From the NCBI GenBank assembly GCA_934183325.1, contig CAKPSH010000005.1, forward strand, positions 10,207-74,206: a stretch of 64,000 nucleotides of DNA. Direction: 5' to 3'. The stretch is from an uncultured Clostridia bacterium. GTDB taxonomy: Bacteria; Bacillota; Clostridia; TANB77; CAG-508. The notes below the pieces were generated by a model, which was given only the letters and a program-made list of their open reading frames with translations, ran no database searches and was not told where the DNA came from. The translations under genes and the position numbers were made by a program. Shown here in pieces: positions 9,701 to 18,108 of the stretch; position 1 is the first letter of the stretch, and the number at the start of each line of letters is the position of its first letter.

Positions 9701-9825
9701 GTAATATATGATTTTGCAAAATCAGTTAAGCCCAATAAAAATATTGGACTTGTTTCATTTTGAGCTTCATTAATATAATTTTTAAACTGCTCATTATTTA
9801 ATAATTTTTCAGTAATAACTTTCAC
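6751..9825 (-). CDS. mfd: transcription-repair coupling factor
   Basis: Mfd removes RNA polymerase stalled at DNA lesions and recruits UvrAB. The 1024-residue product has an N-terminal UvrB-like region, the RNA-polymerase-interacting RID segment (about 360-440, VHKTSGIGQFIG), a RecG-like helicase with GDVGYGKT near residue 513, the DEEH box near 612, TMTATPIPRTL, and the TRCF C-terminal domain. It is about 120-150 residues shorter than E. coli or Bacillus Mfd, mostly in the N-terminal half, but all motor motifs are intact. The start is GTG with AGAGG upstream. Downstream lies the SpoU methyltransferase. The usual neighbour pth is absent. Confidence 0.96.
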   Translation of the reverse strand: MKVITEKLLNNEQFKNYINEAQNETSPIFLLGLTDFAKSYITGTTLKLLNKPLCIVTYNEIQAKDLFKYCKYFDKNVVLFPKKEITTYQVEAQSKDLLYERINTLNKIYRNEAQILILPIEAILQPIISKQTLYENILKFETSKSYNVEEIKEQLVKLGYTRCDLIEGRGQFSIRGDIIDIAISETEGARIELWGDEVDSIRIFNISSQRSIDNLQSVEIYPSTEEIGEAKGNIFEYLDSNWTLFLDEANRIKLRTESILNDNQFVIKDLMEKEKKVPDILKNMYNYNDVEKWISSYKKIYLEKQDAISEKNNVFIFKYDDLKEIDEIFKQQINEENKKGYLKPRRRMSKEFREGETVVFADLKIGDYIVHKTSGIGQFIGVNTIKADGVIKDYIKIRYKDDDILYIPTDALDSIRKYVGGEDVAPKLNRLGSKEWAKTKAKVKSNLQEIAKNLIELYAKREKSKGYAFSKDTPWQKQFEDDFPFQETDDQLRCIEEVKKDMEMQKPMDRLLCGDVGYGKTEVALRAAFKACMDSKQVAYLAPTTILASQQYETFKERMRGYPIKVEVLNRFKTAKEQKEIIKKLKLGEIDIIIGTHRLLSKDVEFKDLGLLVIDEEHRFGVKHKEKIKEYKTNVDVLTMTATPIPRTLHMSIVGVRDMSVIYEPPQDRKPVQTYVLEYDKEVIREAITREIERGGQVYYLYNNVEGIEKKAMEIQEMVPEAKVVFAHGKMSGEEIENIMKDYIWGSSNVMVCTTILESGIDIPNANTIIVENADRLGLAQLYQIRGRVGRSDREAYAYITYKRDKLLSEVADKRLRAIKDFTEFGSGFKIAMRDLEIRGAGSILGEIQHGHMGDVGYDMYCKLLDEVVKEMQGIKVEEEPEIQIDLNISSFIPDEYIQSSSQKIEIYQDIALCKTEQDIENVIDEITDRYGNMPKEVESLLEITRIKQLAKKANITKIVQRNNKIIYTFDSNKFDTNIIQKLVEKYKNDIKFSAGINPYITQKIGEDAKVIKTIKNFLGNFND

Positions 9826-9903
9826 TTTAAATTAGCCTCTTTCTATTTGTTATCAATATAATTTATTATACAACTTTATTTATAATTAAACAAGTGTTTC
9901 TTA

Positions 9904-10653
9904 TTATTTTTCTTTGTTTAATTCTTTCTTTATTCTTGAAAAATCTTTAACTGCTTGTATTCCAATTTTAATGATATTTCTTAAATTTATAGAATTTTTT
10001 CCACCCTGTCTAGGTCTAAATGTTATTTTTCTAAACTCAACATTTTCCTTGTTCTTTATTAATAAAACTGTTAACATTACATTTGATAAATTAAAATGTT
10101 CTGGTATCATTGGATAATATTTGCTTAATACTTCATTTTTCATTAATCTATACGGCGTATTTGCATCTGTTATTTTTAATCCAAATATCACAAATAATAC
10201 TAATTTTAATACTTTTGTTACAAATATTCTTGAAATTCCATCTTTTCTGTTATTTCTATATCCAATAATTGCTGAATGCTTATCTCTATCCTTCCAAAAA
10301 TCCCAAAATTCACTAGCAAGTGTTTGACCATCTGAATCTGTTTGAAATATATAACTAGCATTATTTTCTAATGCATAATTATACCCATATAAAATAGTGT
10401 CTCCATGTCCTCCGTTTTTTTTTGATAATACTACTAGATTTTCAAATTTTTCTTTTAATTTCTTCAGTTTTTTTAATGTATTATCCTTGCTCCCATCATC
10501 TATAACAACTAATTTTGAATCATTTTTTATTTTATCAATTACTTCATACCATTCTTCTACTATATTTTCTATGTTACTTTCTTCATTATATGCAGGTATT
10601 ACAATATATAGATTATCCTTTTCCAAAATATATCCCTCTTTTTCCTTGTTCAT
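9904..10653 (-). CDS. family 2 glycosyltransferase
   Basis: A 249-residue inverting GT-A fold glycosyltransferase that transfers a sugar from a nucleotide donor, probably to a lipid carrier or cell-surface glycan. Motifs in order: VIPAYNEESNI at the start, VVIDDGSKDNT, the metal-binding DSD within FQTDSDGQ, and a late RPRQGGKNSIN segment. There are no C-terminal membrane helices, unlike polyprenyl-phosphate glycosyltransferases of the GtrB type, though a hydrophobic stretch around residues 145-165 may touch the membrane. It stands alone between mfd and the divergent rpsT. Donor and acceptor are unknown. Confidence 0.85.
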   Translation of the reverse strand: MNKEKEGYILEKDNLYIVIPAYNEESNIENIVEEWYEVIDKIKNDSKLVVIDDGSKDNTLKKLKKLKEKFENLVVLSKKNGGHGDTILYGYNYALENNASYIFQTDSDGQTLASEFWDFWKDRDKHSAIIGYRNNRKDGISRIFVTKVLKLVLFVIFGLKITDANTPYRLMKNEVLSKYYPMIPEHFNLSNVMLTVLLIKNKENVEFRKITFRPRQGGKNSINLRNIIKIGIQAVKDFSRIKKELNKEK

Positions 10654-10725
10654 TATATCATAATTATATTTTTGTATAAATATATATCACATTTTTTCAT
10701 AATTAAAACTTTTTTCATATTTCGC

Positions 10726-10754
10726 TTGCATTTTATATGTTTTCATGATACAAT
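10726..10754 (+). promoter_or_regulatory. rpsT promoter
   Basis: TTGCAT (10726-10731) and TACAAT (10749-10754) with a 17-base spacer, about 45 bases upstream of the rpsT ATG. The gene's ribosome site is a strong GAGGAGGTG. Confidence 0.75.
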
Positions 10755-10800
10755 ATTTAGCGATATTGTTTAGACTTAAATTAAGAGGAGGTGCTTATAA

Positions 10801-11064
10801 ATGCCAAACATAAAATCAGCTATTAAAAGAACAAGAATTATAGAAAAGAAAACTTTACAAAATAATATGGTTAAATCAGAATATAAAACAGCTGTTAGAA
10901 AATTCGAAGCTGCAGTTACTGCTGGTAACGTTGAAGAAGCTCAAAAATTATATAGTGAAGCTACAAAGAAAATAGATATGGCTTGCTCAAAAGGTGTTAT
11001 TGTAAAAAACACAGCAGCAAGAAAAAAATCTACAATGTCTAAAAAATTAAATGCTATGAAATAA
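10801..11064 (+). CDS. rpsT: 30S ribosomal protein S20
   Basis: An 87-residue, Lys/Ala-rich helical protein that binds 16S rRNA in the 30S body. The start PNIKSAIKR and the end NTAARKKSTMSKKL are typical of S20, as is the length. Monocistronic, with a clear promoter, a strong GAGGAGGTG ribosome site and an intrinsic terminator shared with the convergent uracil-DNA glycosylase gene. As in many bacteria it is encoded apart from other ribosomal protein genes. Confidence 0.97.
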   Translation: MPNIKSAIKRTRIIEKKTLQNNMVKSEYKTAVRKFEAAVTAGNVEEAQKLYSEATKKIDMACSKGVIVKNTAARKKSTMSKKLNAMK

Positions 11065-11069
11065 TAAAA

Positions 11070-11108
11070 AGAAACTTAAACTTTAAAAGTTTGAGTTTCT
11101 TTTTATTA
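11070..11108. terminator. bidirectional intrinsic terminator between rpsT and udg
   Basis: AGAAACTTAAACTTT pairs with AAGTTTGAGTTTCT and is followed by TTTTTATTATT on the plus strand; A-runs upstream provide a T-tract on the minus strand. It can serve both convergent genes. Confidence 0.85.
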
Positions 11109-11114
11109 TTGACT

Positions 11115-11669
11115 CTATTCATTTTCTAATAATTTATATGCTAATTTTAAGTCATTCCAAAAATCTATTTTTTTATTTTCATCTCTTAATAAAGCGGCAG
11201 GATGCCATGTAGATACATATATTATTCCCTTTTTTTCTATAATCTTTCCTCTTGAAGCTGTTATTCCATATTCTTCACCTAAGATATTTTTTAAAGCAAT
11301 TCTTCCTAGCAGTACTATTACTTTAGGTTTTATAAGTATTACTTGATTTCTTAAATAATCTATACAAGCTTTTATTTCATCAATCTCTGGATCTCTATTA
11401 TTAGGTGGTCTGCATTTTACAATATTTGCAATATATACTTCTTCCCTTTTTATACCTAACCCATCAAAAGCTTTATTCATAAGTTGTCCAGCCTTTCCAA
11501 CAAAAGGTATCCCTTGTGTGTCTTCATCTGCACCTGGACCTTCACCAATAAGCATTAATTTTGCTTCCTTATTACCTGTTCCAAATACAATATTCTTTCT
11601 TCCATTACATAATTTACATTTTTTACAATCTTTTATTGATCCTTCTAATTCTTCCCAGTTATCGTACAT
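11115..11669 (-). CDS. udg: type-4 uracil-DNA glycosylase (Fe-S)
   Basis: A 184-residue family-4 UDG that removes uracil from DNA to start base excision repair. The four cluster-ligand cysteines fall at the family positions: C15, C18, C86 and C102. The active-site motif GEGPGADEDTQGIPFVGKAG lies at residues 43-61, and the C-terminal WHPAAL motif supplies the conserved His. Length is slightly under 200 residues, as usual for the family. It is the last gene of a minus-strand run addB-pgeF-S66 peptidase-udg with gaps of 9-17 bases, which suggests one transcript. Confidence 0.93.
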   Translation of the reverse strand: MYDNWEELEGSIKDCKKCKLCNGRKNIVFGTGNKEAKLMLIGEGPGADEDTQGIPFVGKAGQLMNKAFDGLGIKREEVYIANIVKCRPPNNRDPEIDEIKACIDYLRNQVILIKPKVIVLLGRIALKNILGEEYGITASRGKIIEKKGIIYVSTWHPAALLRDENKKIDFWNDLKLAYKLLENE

Positions 11670-11684
11670 TTATAGATACTCCTT

Positions 11685-12605
11685 TTATAATAAACAGTTT
11701 TCTAATAGTTTTATCTTTTCTTTTTCCTTTGTATCTATTTTTGCTTTTACTCCTATAGGAATAACCATTTTATCATTAATATGTCCAAAATTATCTGACT
11801 TAATAATTGGAAATTGAATATTTTCTCCTAAAACATTTAAAACTATTTGTTCTAAGCTATAATCACTTGAATAATTTCCAATCCATAATCCTTTAATATT
11901 TTTAAAAACATCATTTTGTTTCATATAATATAAATAGCTACTTGCCAATGCAGGTGGAGTCTCATAACATAACTCTTCTATAAATAATATTTTATCTTTA
12001 AAATCAATTGCATACTTACCTGCTGAAAATCTTGAAATAAGACTTAAATTTCCTCCAACTAATATTCCTTCTGCTTCTCCTTCATTTATCGTTCTAATCT
12101 CATCTTGCTTACTTTCAAGTTTTAAGCCTCCATCAATAAATCTATTTATAAATTCTCTTCTTGTATATTCAGATTCTCCTTTAAATTCTTCTGATAATGA
12201 TGTAAAATTGGGACCTTGAAAAGTTACCAATCCTGTCTTTAAATATATAGCATTGATTAATGATGTTGGATCACTATATCCACATATTATTTTAGGATTT
12301 CTCTTTATATTTTCAAAATCTAAATATTCATAAACACCATTAACATTTTCTCCTCCACAAGCACAAAAAATAGCTGTTATATTTTTATCTGAAAACATTT
12401 TATTTATTTCTTTAGCTTTATTTTCTGCTGATGTATCATATCCAAGTTCATTTGCATCTAAGTACTTTCCAAATTCAACTTTTAACCCCAGATTTTCTAA
12501 AAATTCTGTGGCACTATCAATCTCTATTTTTCTTTCTTTTGTAAGAGCTTCAGAGGTTCTTACTATTCCTATAGTATCACCTTTTTTTATTCGATTTGCT
12601 AACAT
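11685..12605 (-). CDS. LD-carboxypeptidase family protein (peptidase S66)
   Basis: A 306-residue serine peptidase of family S66, which includes LdcA (cuts L,D-bonds in recycled muropeptides) and MccF (self-immunity to microcin C). Catalytic pieces are visible: nucleophile Ser in GYSDPTSL, Glu in LFIEELCYETP and His in FGHINDK. No signal peptide is seen, so it acts in the cytoplasm. The ATG at 12605 is preferred to one six bases upstream, because the latter leaves only two bases after AGGAGG. It lies between pgeF and udg in a compact operon; the pairing with pgeF suits a peptidoglycan-quality or recycling role, but MccF-like hydrolysis cannot be excluded. Confidence 0.85.
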   Translation of the reverse strand: MLANRIKKGDTIGIVRTSEALTKERKIEIDSATEFLENLGLKVEFGKYLDANELGYDTSAENKAKEINKMFSDKNITAIFCACGGENVNGVYEYLDFENIKRNPKIICGYSDPTSLINAIYLKTGLVTFQGPNFTSLSEEFKGESEYTRREFINRFIDGGLKLESKQDEIRTINEGEAEGILVGGNLSLISRFSAGKYAIDFKDKILFIEELCYETPPALASSYLYYMKQNDVFKNIKGLWIGNYSSDYSLEQIVLNVLGENIQFPIIKSDNFGHINDKMVIPIGVKAKIDTKEKEKIKLLENCLL

Positions 12606-12620
12606 TTTCATGTCCTCCTC

Positions 12621-13415
12621 TTAAATTAAAGTTATTATTCCCGTATTTCTTCCTGATGCTTCTTTATCTACTCTATATGAATGAAATTTATCTGAATTAC
12701 ATACAGTACATATATCACAATCAATTATATTTTTCTCTTGTAGTCCTAAATTTAATAGCACGGTTTTATTAATTAGCACAGTATCAATATTATATTTTTG
12801 CTTATTTTCTTTTATTTTTCCTTTTGATATTATATCATCAATATTGTATAAATATTTAAATTTTTCATAAAATTTAACAGCAATATCTTCATCAACTTCA
12901 AAATGGCATTTTCTTATACTTGGTGCAATACAACATATCAAATCTTTTGTATTGCACCCATACTTATCCACCATATTTTCCACAGTGTTCTTAGAAATTA
13001 ATTGAAATGTTCCTTGCCAGCCTGAATGAGTGTTTCCTATTACCATTTTTACAGGATCAAAAAACATTAAATCTATACAATCAGCTATTGATATTGATAA
13101 AATCTTATCTTTTTTATTTGTTATAAGACCATCTATATTCATCATATCTTCTGTAAATATTCCCGGAGCAACTTCATCTACGCATTTTATATTGGCTGTA
13201 TGAGTTTGATATGGTCTATATATATCATTTTTGTTAATCTTTAAATAATCACATATTATTCCATAATTTTTTATTACATTCTGTTTATTATTATAGTATT
13301 GCTCATTATTACCTATACTTATTGGTCTTAATGTTATACAATGTTTTAATTTTTCTTCATATTCTAATAACTTTGTAAATTGTAAAAAATTATCTTTTAT
13401 AACTATTTTCTCCAT
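12621..13415 (-). CDS. pgeF: peptidoglycan editing factor PgeF (YlmD/YfiH, laccase domain)
   Basis: A 264-residue Cu-oxidase_4 (DUF152) protein. Family members are described as removing wrongly incorporated amino acids from UDP-MurNAc intermediates, and also as purine nucleosidases. The metal-site residues are visible: His in GNTHSGWQGT, Cys in the SIADCID segment, and His in RKCHFEVDE. The C-terminus YRVDKEASGRNTG is typical. The start has a weak purine-rich site (GAAAGAAG). It lies 17 bases after addB and 9 before the S66 gene on the same strand. Confidence 0.9.
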   Translation of the reverse strand: MEKIVIKDNFLQFTKLLEYEEKLKHCITLRPISIGNNEQYYNNKQNVIKNYGIICDYLKINKNDIYRPYQTHTANIKCVDEVAPGIFTEDMMNIDGLITNKKDKILSISIADCIDLMFFDPVKMVIGNTHSGWQGTFQLISKNTVENMVDKYGCNTKDLICCIAPSIRKCHFEVDEDIAVKFYEKFKYLYNIDDIISKGKIKENKQKYNIDTVLINKTVLLNLGLQEKNIIDCDICTVCNSDKFHSYRVDKEASGRNTGIITLI

Positions 13416-13432
13416 TTTTACTTCTTTCTCGT

Positions 13433-16400
13433 CTAATCTTCAAAATTAAAATGACGTATATAATTATATTTATTTTTGCTGGCATTAAACTGACATATAG
13501 ACTTATATTTACAATAGTCACACCCTGTTCTTTTATCTTTATAAAATGGTTTTATATCTATATTTCCATCAAAAATTTCTTTTGATATTTTTCTTATCTC
13601 TTTTATTGTTGAGGCCTGTAATTCTTTAAATTGCTTTTCAGAAACACAAGAGGATCTTGATTTACTTATATTGTTTTTACTATCAATATATACCGGAATT
13701 ATATTTGATGACCCCTTCTCTAATTTAGTATCCATTTTTCTAACTATATTTATATCTGATAAAACTATTCCATTCATTCTAAATTTCTTTTTTATAAGCT
13801 TTTCTATGTCTTCACTAGTATTATTTCTATCTATTCCAGTTATTGTTGGTTCTATTAAACTAAAATATAATGCACCTGCAGGCATAAAATCTTCAATTTT
13901 AGTTACAGCATCCATATATGTTAATAATTGTATTTGAAGTCCTGCCATCACTTCATCTATATCTATATCCTTTACTGAGGATTTATAATCGATTATTCTT
14001 ACATAATTTCCATCTTCTGTTTTTAGTACATCGACTCTATCTATTTTTCCTATAATTTCTACTTTTTTTCCATTATCCAATTTTACTTCAATAGCTGGAT
14101 ATTTTCCAACTTTTCCGAATTCTACCTCATGTCCCCATACTTGAAATTCGCTATATTTTAAACTATCAACTATATATTTCAAAGCTCTTAATACTACTTT
14201 TTGTAATCTAAAAGTAAGAGTCCTAAATTTGGCTGTACTTGTAAATATATAGTTTTTGTTTAATTTTAATTTTTCTTCTATTATTTCTTTAACAATTCTT
14301 TCCAATTCTTCCTCTGTTATATTTTTTATTTCTATACCTTCATCTTGAATTTTTCCAAAGAAGCTATCGATAACTTCATGCATGAAATTTCCTGTATCAA
14401 TACTTTGTAATTGAAAAGTATCTGTTTCATTAATATTTAGTCCATATTTTAAATAAAATGAAAATGGGCATTTTCTGTATTGTTCTAGTCGTGATATACT
14501 TGTAAAAATTGTATCTCCATACATATTGTTTATATTCTCAGCAGTTATTTTTTCTGGATTGTTTGTATATCTTTCTCCTTTTAATGCTTTATCTAACTTT
14601 TGCTTCCATTCATTATCATTTTGATATATATTGTAAATATCAAACCAAACATTATCAATTTCCTCACCATCATCAAATTGTCTTAGTTTTTCTAAGAGAT
14701 TTTCAAATGTAGCTTTTTTATTTGTAATAGCATTATCTTTTTTTATAATATCACTATCTTCTTTTAATTTTGGAAATATTTTCTTTATTTTATATATTAA
14801 AGTTGATGGCTTTAGTGGTGTTCCATCTGTACTTGCTGAAGAATATGATAAGAATAATTTTTCTTCAGCAGTTGTAAATGCTTTATAAATATTAAAATTT
14901 TCCTCATATATTTGTTCTTTTGTTGTCTTTGCTAGATTAATTCCTTGTTGTTCAAGTATTTCTCTATCTATATCATTTAAAAATCCTTCATCTTTATTTT
15001 GACTTGGAAATATACCATCATTTAATCCAATAATAAATATTATATCTGTCTTTTTACTTCTAGATCTGTTTACATCTCCAATAACTACTTGATCATTTGT
15101 TGCAGGAATAGAATTTAAATTGTTTTCACTAAAAGCTAGTTTTAATGTCTGTGAATATTTCTCAAAACTCATATTTTCATTTTCAAAAATTAGTACAATT
15201 TCATCAAATATCTGTATTAACAAATTCCATGTTGATATATACTGTTGTTTTCTTTGTTCTTCATTTTCTATATTAATTAATTTTTGTTCTATATTGTTCT
15301 CTAATAAAAACTTATATAGTTCTGTTGTTATTTGTTTTACAGTATTTTTTCCTTTTAAATTGTCTCTTAGTTTTAATAATGGATCAACTACTTTTTTTCT
15401 TATTACGTTTATTTTATTTTCTTTATCAATATCTATTGTCCAATCTTTACTATACCATTTATTATATTTAATTCCCCATTTTCTAGCATAGTTTTCTAAC
15501 ATAAAAATTTCTTCACTATTAATATCACAGAATCCTAATTTCACATAATTTATGACAGCTTCAAATTCCCAATTCTTTGAAAAGACTTCTAATATTGATA
15601 AAATATATTTTATTAATATATTTTGACTTAAATCTTCATTTTGATCAATAAATACTGGTATATCATATTTAGAAAAAATGGCTTTTGCTAAGCTTGCATA
15701 ATTTTCTATATTTTTAGTAATAATTGAAATTTCTTTATATCTTTTATTATTATCTCTTACTAATTCAACTATTTTATTAGCGACATATTCTATTTCAGAA
15801 TATGGATTCGCTGATAAAAATAATTTTATATTTTTTATTTCACTTTGATATTGAATATATGGTGTTTTATATAAATTTTCTTCTAATACTTTAAGTTCTT
15901 CACTTTTAAATCTATACATTTTTTCTTTGAAAACAGGATTTTCTATTTCTATACCATTTTCATTAGCTAAACTTATTAATTTAGTGACGGTTTTCTTATT
16001 TGTATAAAATATATCTCCTACTTTGTTATTACTTTGAAGAATTGAATCAGTGCATACTGTTATATTTACACTTTTTGCACATTGCAAAAGTCTTAATATA
16101 ATTTTATATTCTTGAGGTGTAAATCCAACAAACTCATCAATATAAATTATTGTATTTTTAAACATATTTGTAAAAGGTAATTGTTTTTCTAGTATAGTTA
16201 GCTTATCATTTTCGTCTATAAAATTTTCTTCTATTCTTTCTTCAAATTTTTTATAAATGTATATAACATCCTGAATTTTTCTCTTTAGATATTCATCCTC
16301 TTCTTCTTTTAATACTTTTTCTAAATCTTCAACTTTTATTGCATGTGTTTTTAATTCTGTTATTAATCTAGATATAACCTCTACATTCTTGGTGGTTTTT

Positions 16401-16723
16401 CCCAATAATTGAAGATTATTTTTATTTCTATCCAAAATATCCATAATAATCATTGATTTTCCATATTTAGCCAAATTAACTTTTGTTACTCCCCCAACTT
16501 CGCTTTTTACTCTATATGCCATTCTATCAAAAGTTAATACTTCTGCATTAATAACAGATTCTGTTTCAATATTATTTAATAGCTTTACTTCTGCCGTAAA
16601 TGAAAATTGCTCTGGTGTTATTATATATATTTTTTCTTCTTTATTTATTGCATTACATATTTCTCTAAAAATAAATTCACTTTTACCTGTTCCTGATTTA
16701 CCATATATTAATCTTAATCCCAT
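13433..16723 (-). CDS. addB: ATP-dependent helicase/deoxyribonuclease subunit B
   Basis: AddB is one half of the AddAB helicase-nuclease that resects double-strand breaks to Chi sites for RecA loading. The 1096-residue product has a Walker A motif GKSGTGKS at residues 9-16, an internal degenerate helicase core, and a C-terminal RecB-type nuclease domain with IDYKSS near residue 912. The iron-sulfur cluster cysteines include one near 752 (RKCPFSFYLKYG) and a final group near 1065-1075 (CDYCKYKSIC). Start is ATG after GGAGAG. The partner addA, usually adjacent, is not beside it: upstream lies only a short divergent region and an unrelated small gene. Confidence 0.92.
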   Translation of the reverse strand: MGLRLIYGKSGTGKSEFIFREICNAINKEEKIYIITPEQFSFTAEVKLLNNIETESVINAEVLTFDRMAYRVKSEVGGVTKVNLAKYGKSMIIMDILDRNKNNLQLLGKTTKNVEVISRLITELKTHAIKVEDLEKVLKEEEDEYLKRKIQDVIYIYKKFEERIEENFIDENDKLTILEKQLPFTNMFKNTIIYIDEFVGFTPQEYKIILRLLQCAKSVNITVCTDSILQSNNKVGDIFYTNKKTVTKLISLANENGIEIENPVFKEKMYRFKSEELKVLEENLYKTPYIQYQSEIKNIKLFLSANPYSEIEYVANKIVELVRDNNKRYKEISIITKNIENYASLAKAIFSKYDIPVFIDQNEDLSQNILIKYILSILEVFSKNWEFEAVINYVKLGFCDINSEEIFMLENYARKWGIKYNKWYSKDWTIDIDKENKINVIRKKVVDPLLKLRDNLKGKNTVKQITTELYKFLLENNIEQKLINIENEEQRKQQYISTWNLLIQIFDEIVLIFENENMSFEKYSQTLKLAFSENNLNSIPATNDQVVIGDVNRSRSKKTDIIFIIGLNDGIFPSQNKDEGFLNDIDREILEQQGINLAKTTKEQIYEENFNIYKAFTTAEEKLFLSYSSASTDGTPLKPSTLIYKIKKIFPKLKEDSDIIKKDNAITNKKATFENLLEKLRQFDDGEEIDNVWFDIYNIYQNDNEWKQKLDKALKGERYTNNPEKITAENINNMYGDTIFTSISRLEQYRKCPFSFYLKYGLNINETDTFQLQSIDTGNFMHEVIDSFFGKIQDEGIEIKNITEEELERIVKEIIEEKLKLNKNYIFTSTAKFRTLTFRLQKVVLRALKYIVDSLKYSEFQVWGHEVEFGKVGKYPAIEVKLDNGKKVEIIGKIDRVDVLKTEDGNYVRIIDYKSSVKDIDIDEVMAGLQIQLLTYMDAVTKIEDFMPAGALYFSLIEPTITGIDRNNTSEDIEKLIKKKFRMNGIVLSDINIVRKMDTKLEKGSSNIIPVYIDSKNNISKSRSSCVSEKQFKELQASTIKEIRKISKEIFDGNIDIKPFYKDKRTGCDYCKYKSICQFNASKNKYNYIRHFNFED

Positions 16724-16795
16724 ATTCTCTCCTTATTTTTTATATTCTAACATAAAATAAATTCAAAAACAACTTTCATTTTTATGTAAATCTTA

Positions 16796-16824
16796 TTTAC
16801 TTTTTAACAAAATAGTGCTATAAT
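16796..16824 (+). promoter_or_regulatory. promoter of the 67-residue orphan gene
   Basis: TTTACT (16796-16801) and a perfect TATAAT (16819-16824) with a 17-base spacer; predicted transcription start about 48 bases before the ATG at 16879, which has AAAGGAG upstream. Confidence 0.75.
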
Positions 16825-16878
16825 ATTATTGTTTGCGAATCACAAGTTGATTCTTTACCTGCAAAAAAGGAGAAAGCA

Positions 16879-17082
16879 ATGCGAAAGAACAGACGTGTTG
16901 CACCATCTAAGCCAAATTCCTGGGGAAAAAACTTGGATGGTGAGCCAATCATGAGAGGACTTTCTAGCCGCTCTCACCTAAGCAAGTCACAGATTTGGGA
17001 ACAGACCATTAAGCAAGATTGTGATGCCCATCAGTCAGCAATGCATCGCTTAAAGAAAAGAAAGTCAAAAACAAAGGATTAA
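16879..17082 (+). CDS. small basic orphan protein (67 aa)
   Basis: I do not recognise this protein. It is very basic at both ends (RKNRR at the start; RLKKRKSKTK at the end) with a polar middle containing WGKNLDGEP and a Ser/His/Gln-rich stretch. There is no membrane segment or Cys. It looks like a nucleic-acid- or ribosome-binding small protein, but this is only inferred from charge. It is a real expression unit: consensus promoter, AAAGGAGAAAGCA ribosome site and a strong GC-rich terminator. The coding sequence is strikingly richer in G+C than anything around it, which may reflect transfer or selection for high expression. Confidence 0.75.
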   Translation: MRKNRRVAPSKPNSWGKNLDGEPIMRGLSSRSHLSKSQIWEQTIKQDCDAHQSAMHRLKKRKSKTKD

Positions 17083-17083
17083 A

Positions 17084-17123
17084 ATAACTGCACACACCTT
17101 TAGGTGTGTGCAGTTATTTTTTA
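17084..17123 (+). terminator. intrinsic terminator of the 67-residue gene
   Basis: AACTGCACACACC (17086-17098) pairs with GGTGTGTGCAGTT (17103-17115) over a 4-base loop, followed by ATTTTTTAT. The T-tract is also the first bases of dispersed repeat copy 1. Confidence 0.92.
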
Positions 17124-17237
17124 TATTCTTAGGAAAGTCATCTATGAAATAGTGAGTTTCCTTAGAATATAATTATGGAAGAATAACATTTTCTTATGTG
17201 CCTCTGGCACTTAGAAAATGTTATTCTTGTTTTTTAT
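17117..17237 (+). repeat. terminator-associated palindromic repeat, copy 1 (long form, 121 bp)
   Basis: First of five copies of a dispersed intergenic element. It begins TTTTTTATATTCTTAGG at a terminator U-tract. Hairpin B (about 17122-17171) is followed by a TTATGG spacer and then hairpin A (about 17179-17227: AAGAATAACATTTTCT, a GTGCC/GGCAC core, AGAAAATGTTATTCTT). It ends in a second TTTTTTAT. This copy has the best-preserved hairpin A. Its distal edge overlaps the stop codon of the convergent ogg gene. Confidence 0.92.
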
Positions 17238-18094
17238 GCTTCTCTTTTCCAATAAAATAAATATTGTTGTGCCAATCCTGCTAAATCTGAATACTTTTTC
17301 TTAGCTAACTTTTGTAATTCTTTTTTTGAAACTTTCTCCTCATCAATATTATGTATATATAAATCATTCATTACTCTTCTTACCCATACATCAATTGGAA
17401 ACACATCATATTTTTTTAATGAAAATAGCATAATACAATCTGCAACTTTTGGTCCAACTCCTGGCAATGTTAAAAGTCTTTCTCTTAATTTCTCTGTATT
17501 ATTTTCACTTTTTAGTTCTTCAATTGTCATATCTCCTTTTAGAAACATTTGTGTAGTATCATATACTCTTTTATCTCTAAATCCAAGTCCTAAAGCTCTT
17601 AAATCTTCTACGCTTGCATTACTTAGTTCTTCTATTGTAGGGAATGTATAATATTCTTTATTTTTATATATAATCTTTTTTCCATAATTTCTTGATATTT
17701 TTTCAATAATCCCTTTTATTCTTGGAATATTATTATTGGCAGATATAATAAATGAAATTATCATTTCCCATATATCTTGATTTAAAATTCTAATACCACT
17801 TCCATAATTAATACTTTCCTTTAAATAATCATCAATCATTGATAACTCATTTTTTATCTTTTTATAATCAGTATTTAAGTCAAAATATTGTGTGCAAATC
17901 TTTTGAATATCTCCTTCACAGATTCCTTGGAATTTTACATCATAATTTTCTTTTTTTACAGTTAAAATATTTTTTCCAAAAATTCCTGTATATGAATCAT
18001 CTTCATTTTTATTCCACCTAAAGCATTGCCCACATTCAAAAATATGTTTTGGTTCAAATGAATCTGCATTCTTTAATATGTATTCTTGTTCCAT
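17234..18094 (-). CDS. ogg: 8-oxoguanine DNA glycosylase (Ogg1 family)
   Basis: A 286-residue bifunctional glycosylase/lyase of the Ogg1 type, removing oxidised guanine from DNA. It has an N-terminal OGG_N domain (residues 1-105, with QCFRW near 23-27) and a helix-hairpin-helix-GPD core. The catalytic Lys is K216 in LPGVGPK and the catalytic Asp is D235 in VFPIDVW. Length agrees with clostridial Ogg proteins. It starts 14 bases after the ROK kinase gene and is probably cotranscribed with it. Its stop codon lies at the distal edge of repeat copy 1. Confidence 0.93.
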   Translation of the reverse strand: MEQEYILKNADSFEPKHIFECGQCFRWNKNEDDSYTGIFGKNILTVKKENYDVKFQGICEGDIQKICTQYFDLNTDYKKIKNELSMIDDYLKESINYGSGIRILNQDIWEMIISFIISANNNIPRIKGIIEKISRNYGKKIIYKNKEYYTFPTIEELSNASVEDLRALGLGFRDKRVYDTTQMFLKGDMTIEELKSENNTEKLRERLLTLPGVGPKVADCIMLFSLKKYDVFPIDVWVRRVMNDLYIHNIDEEKVSKKELQKLAKKKYSDLAGLAQQYLFYWKREA

Positions 18095-18108
18095 ATTAAT
18101 ATTCCTTT

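Noticed and set aside
17117..17237. Repeat copies as a CRISPR array or integron attC sites
   Set aside because: Copies are kilobases apart, with no spacers, cas genes or integrase. The palindromes lack attC R boxes.
17234..18094. Possible loss of the catalytic Lys in the Ogg protein
   Set aside because: A first alignment placed the Lys before the LPGVG motif. In Ogg1 the catalytic Lys follows it (GVGxK), and K216 is present here.
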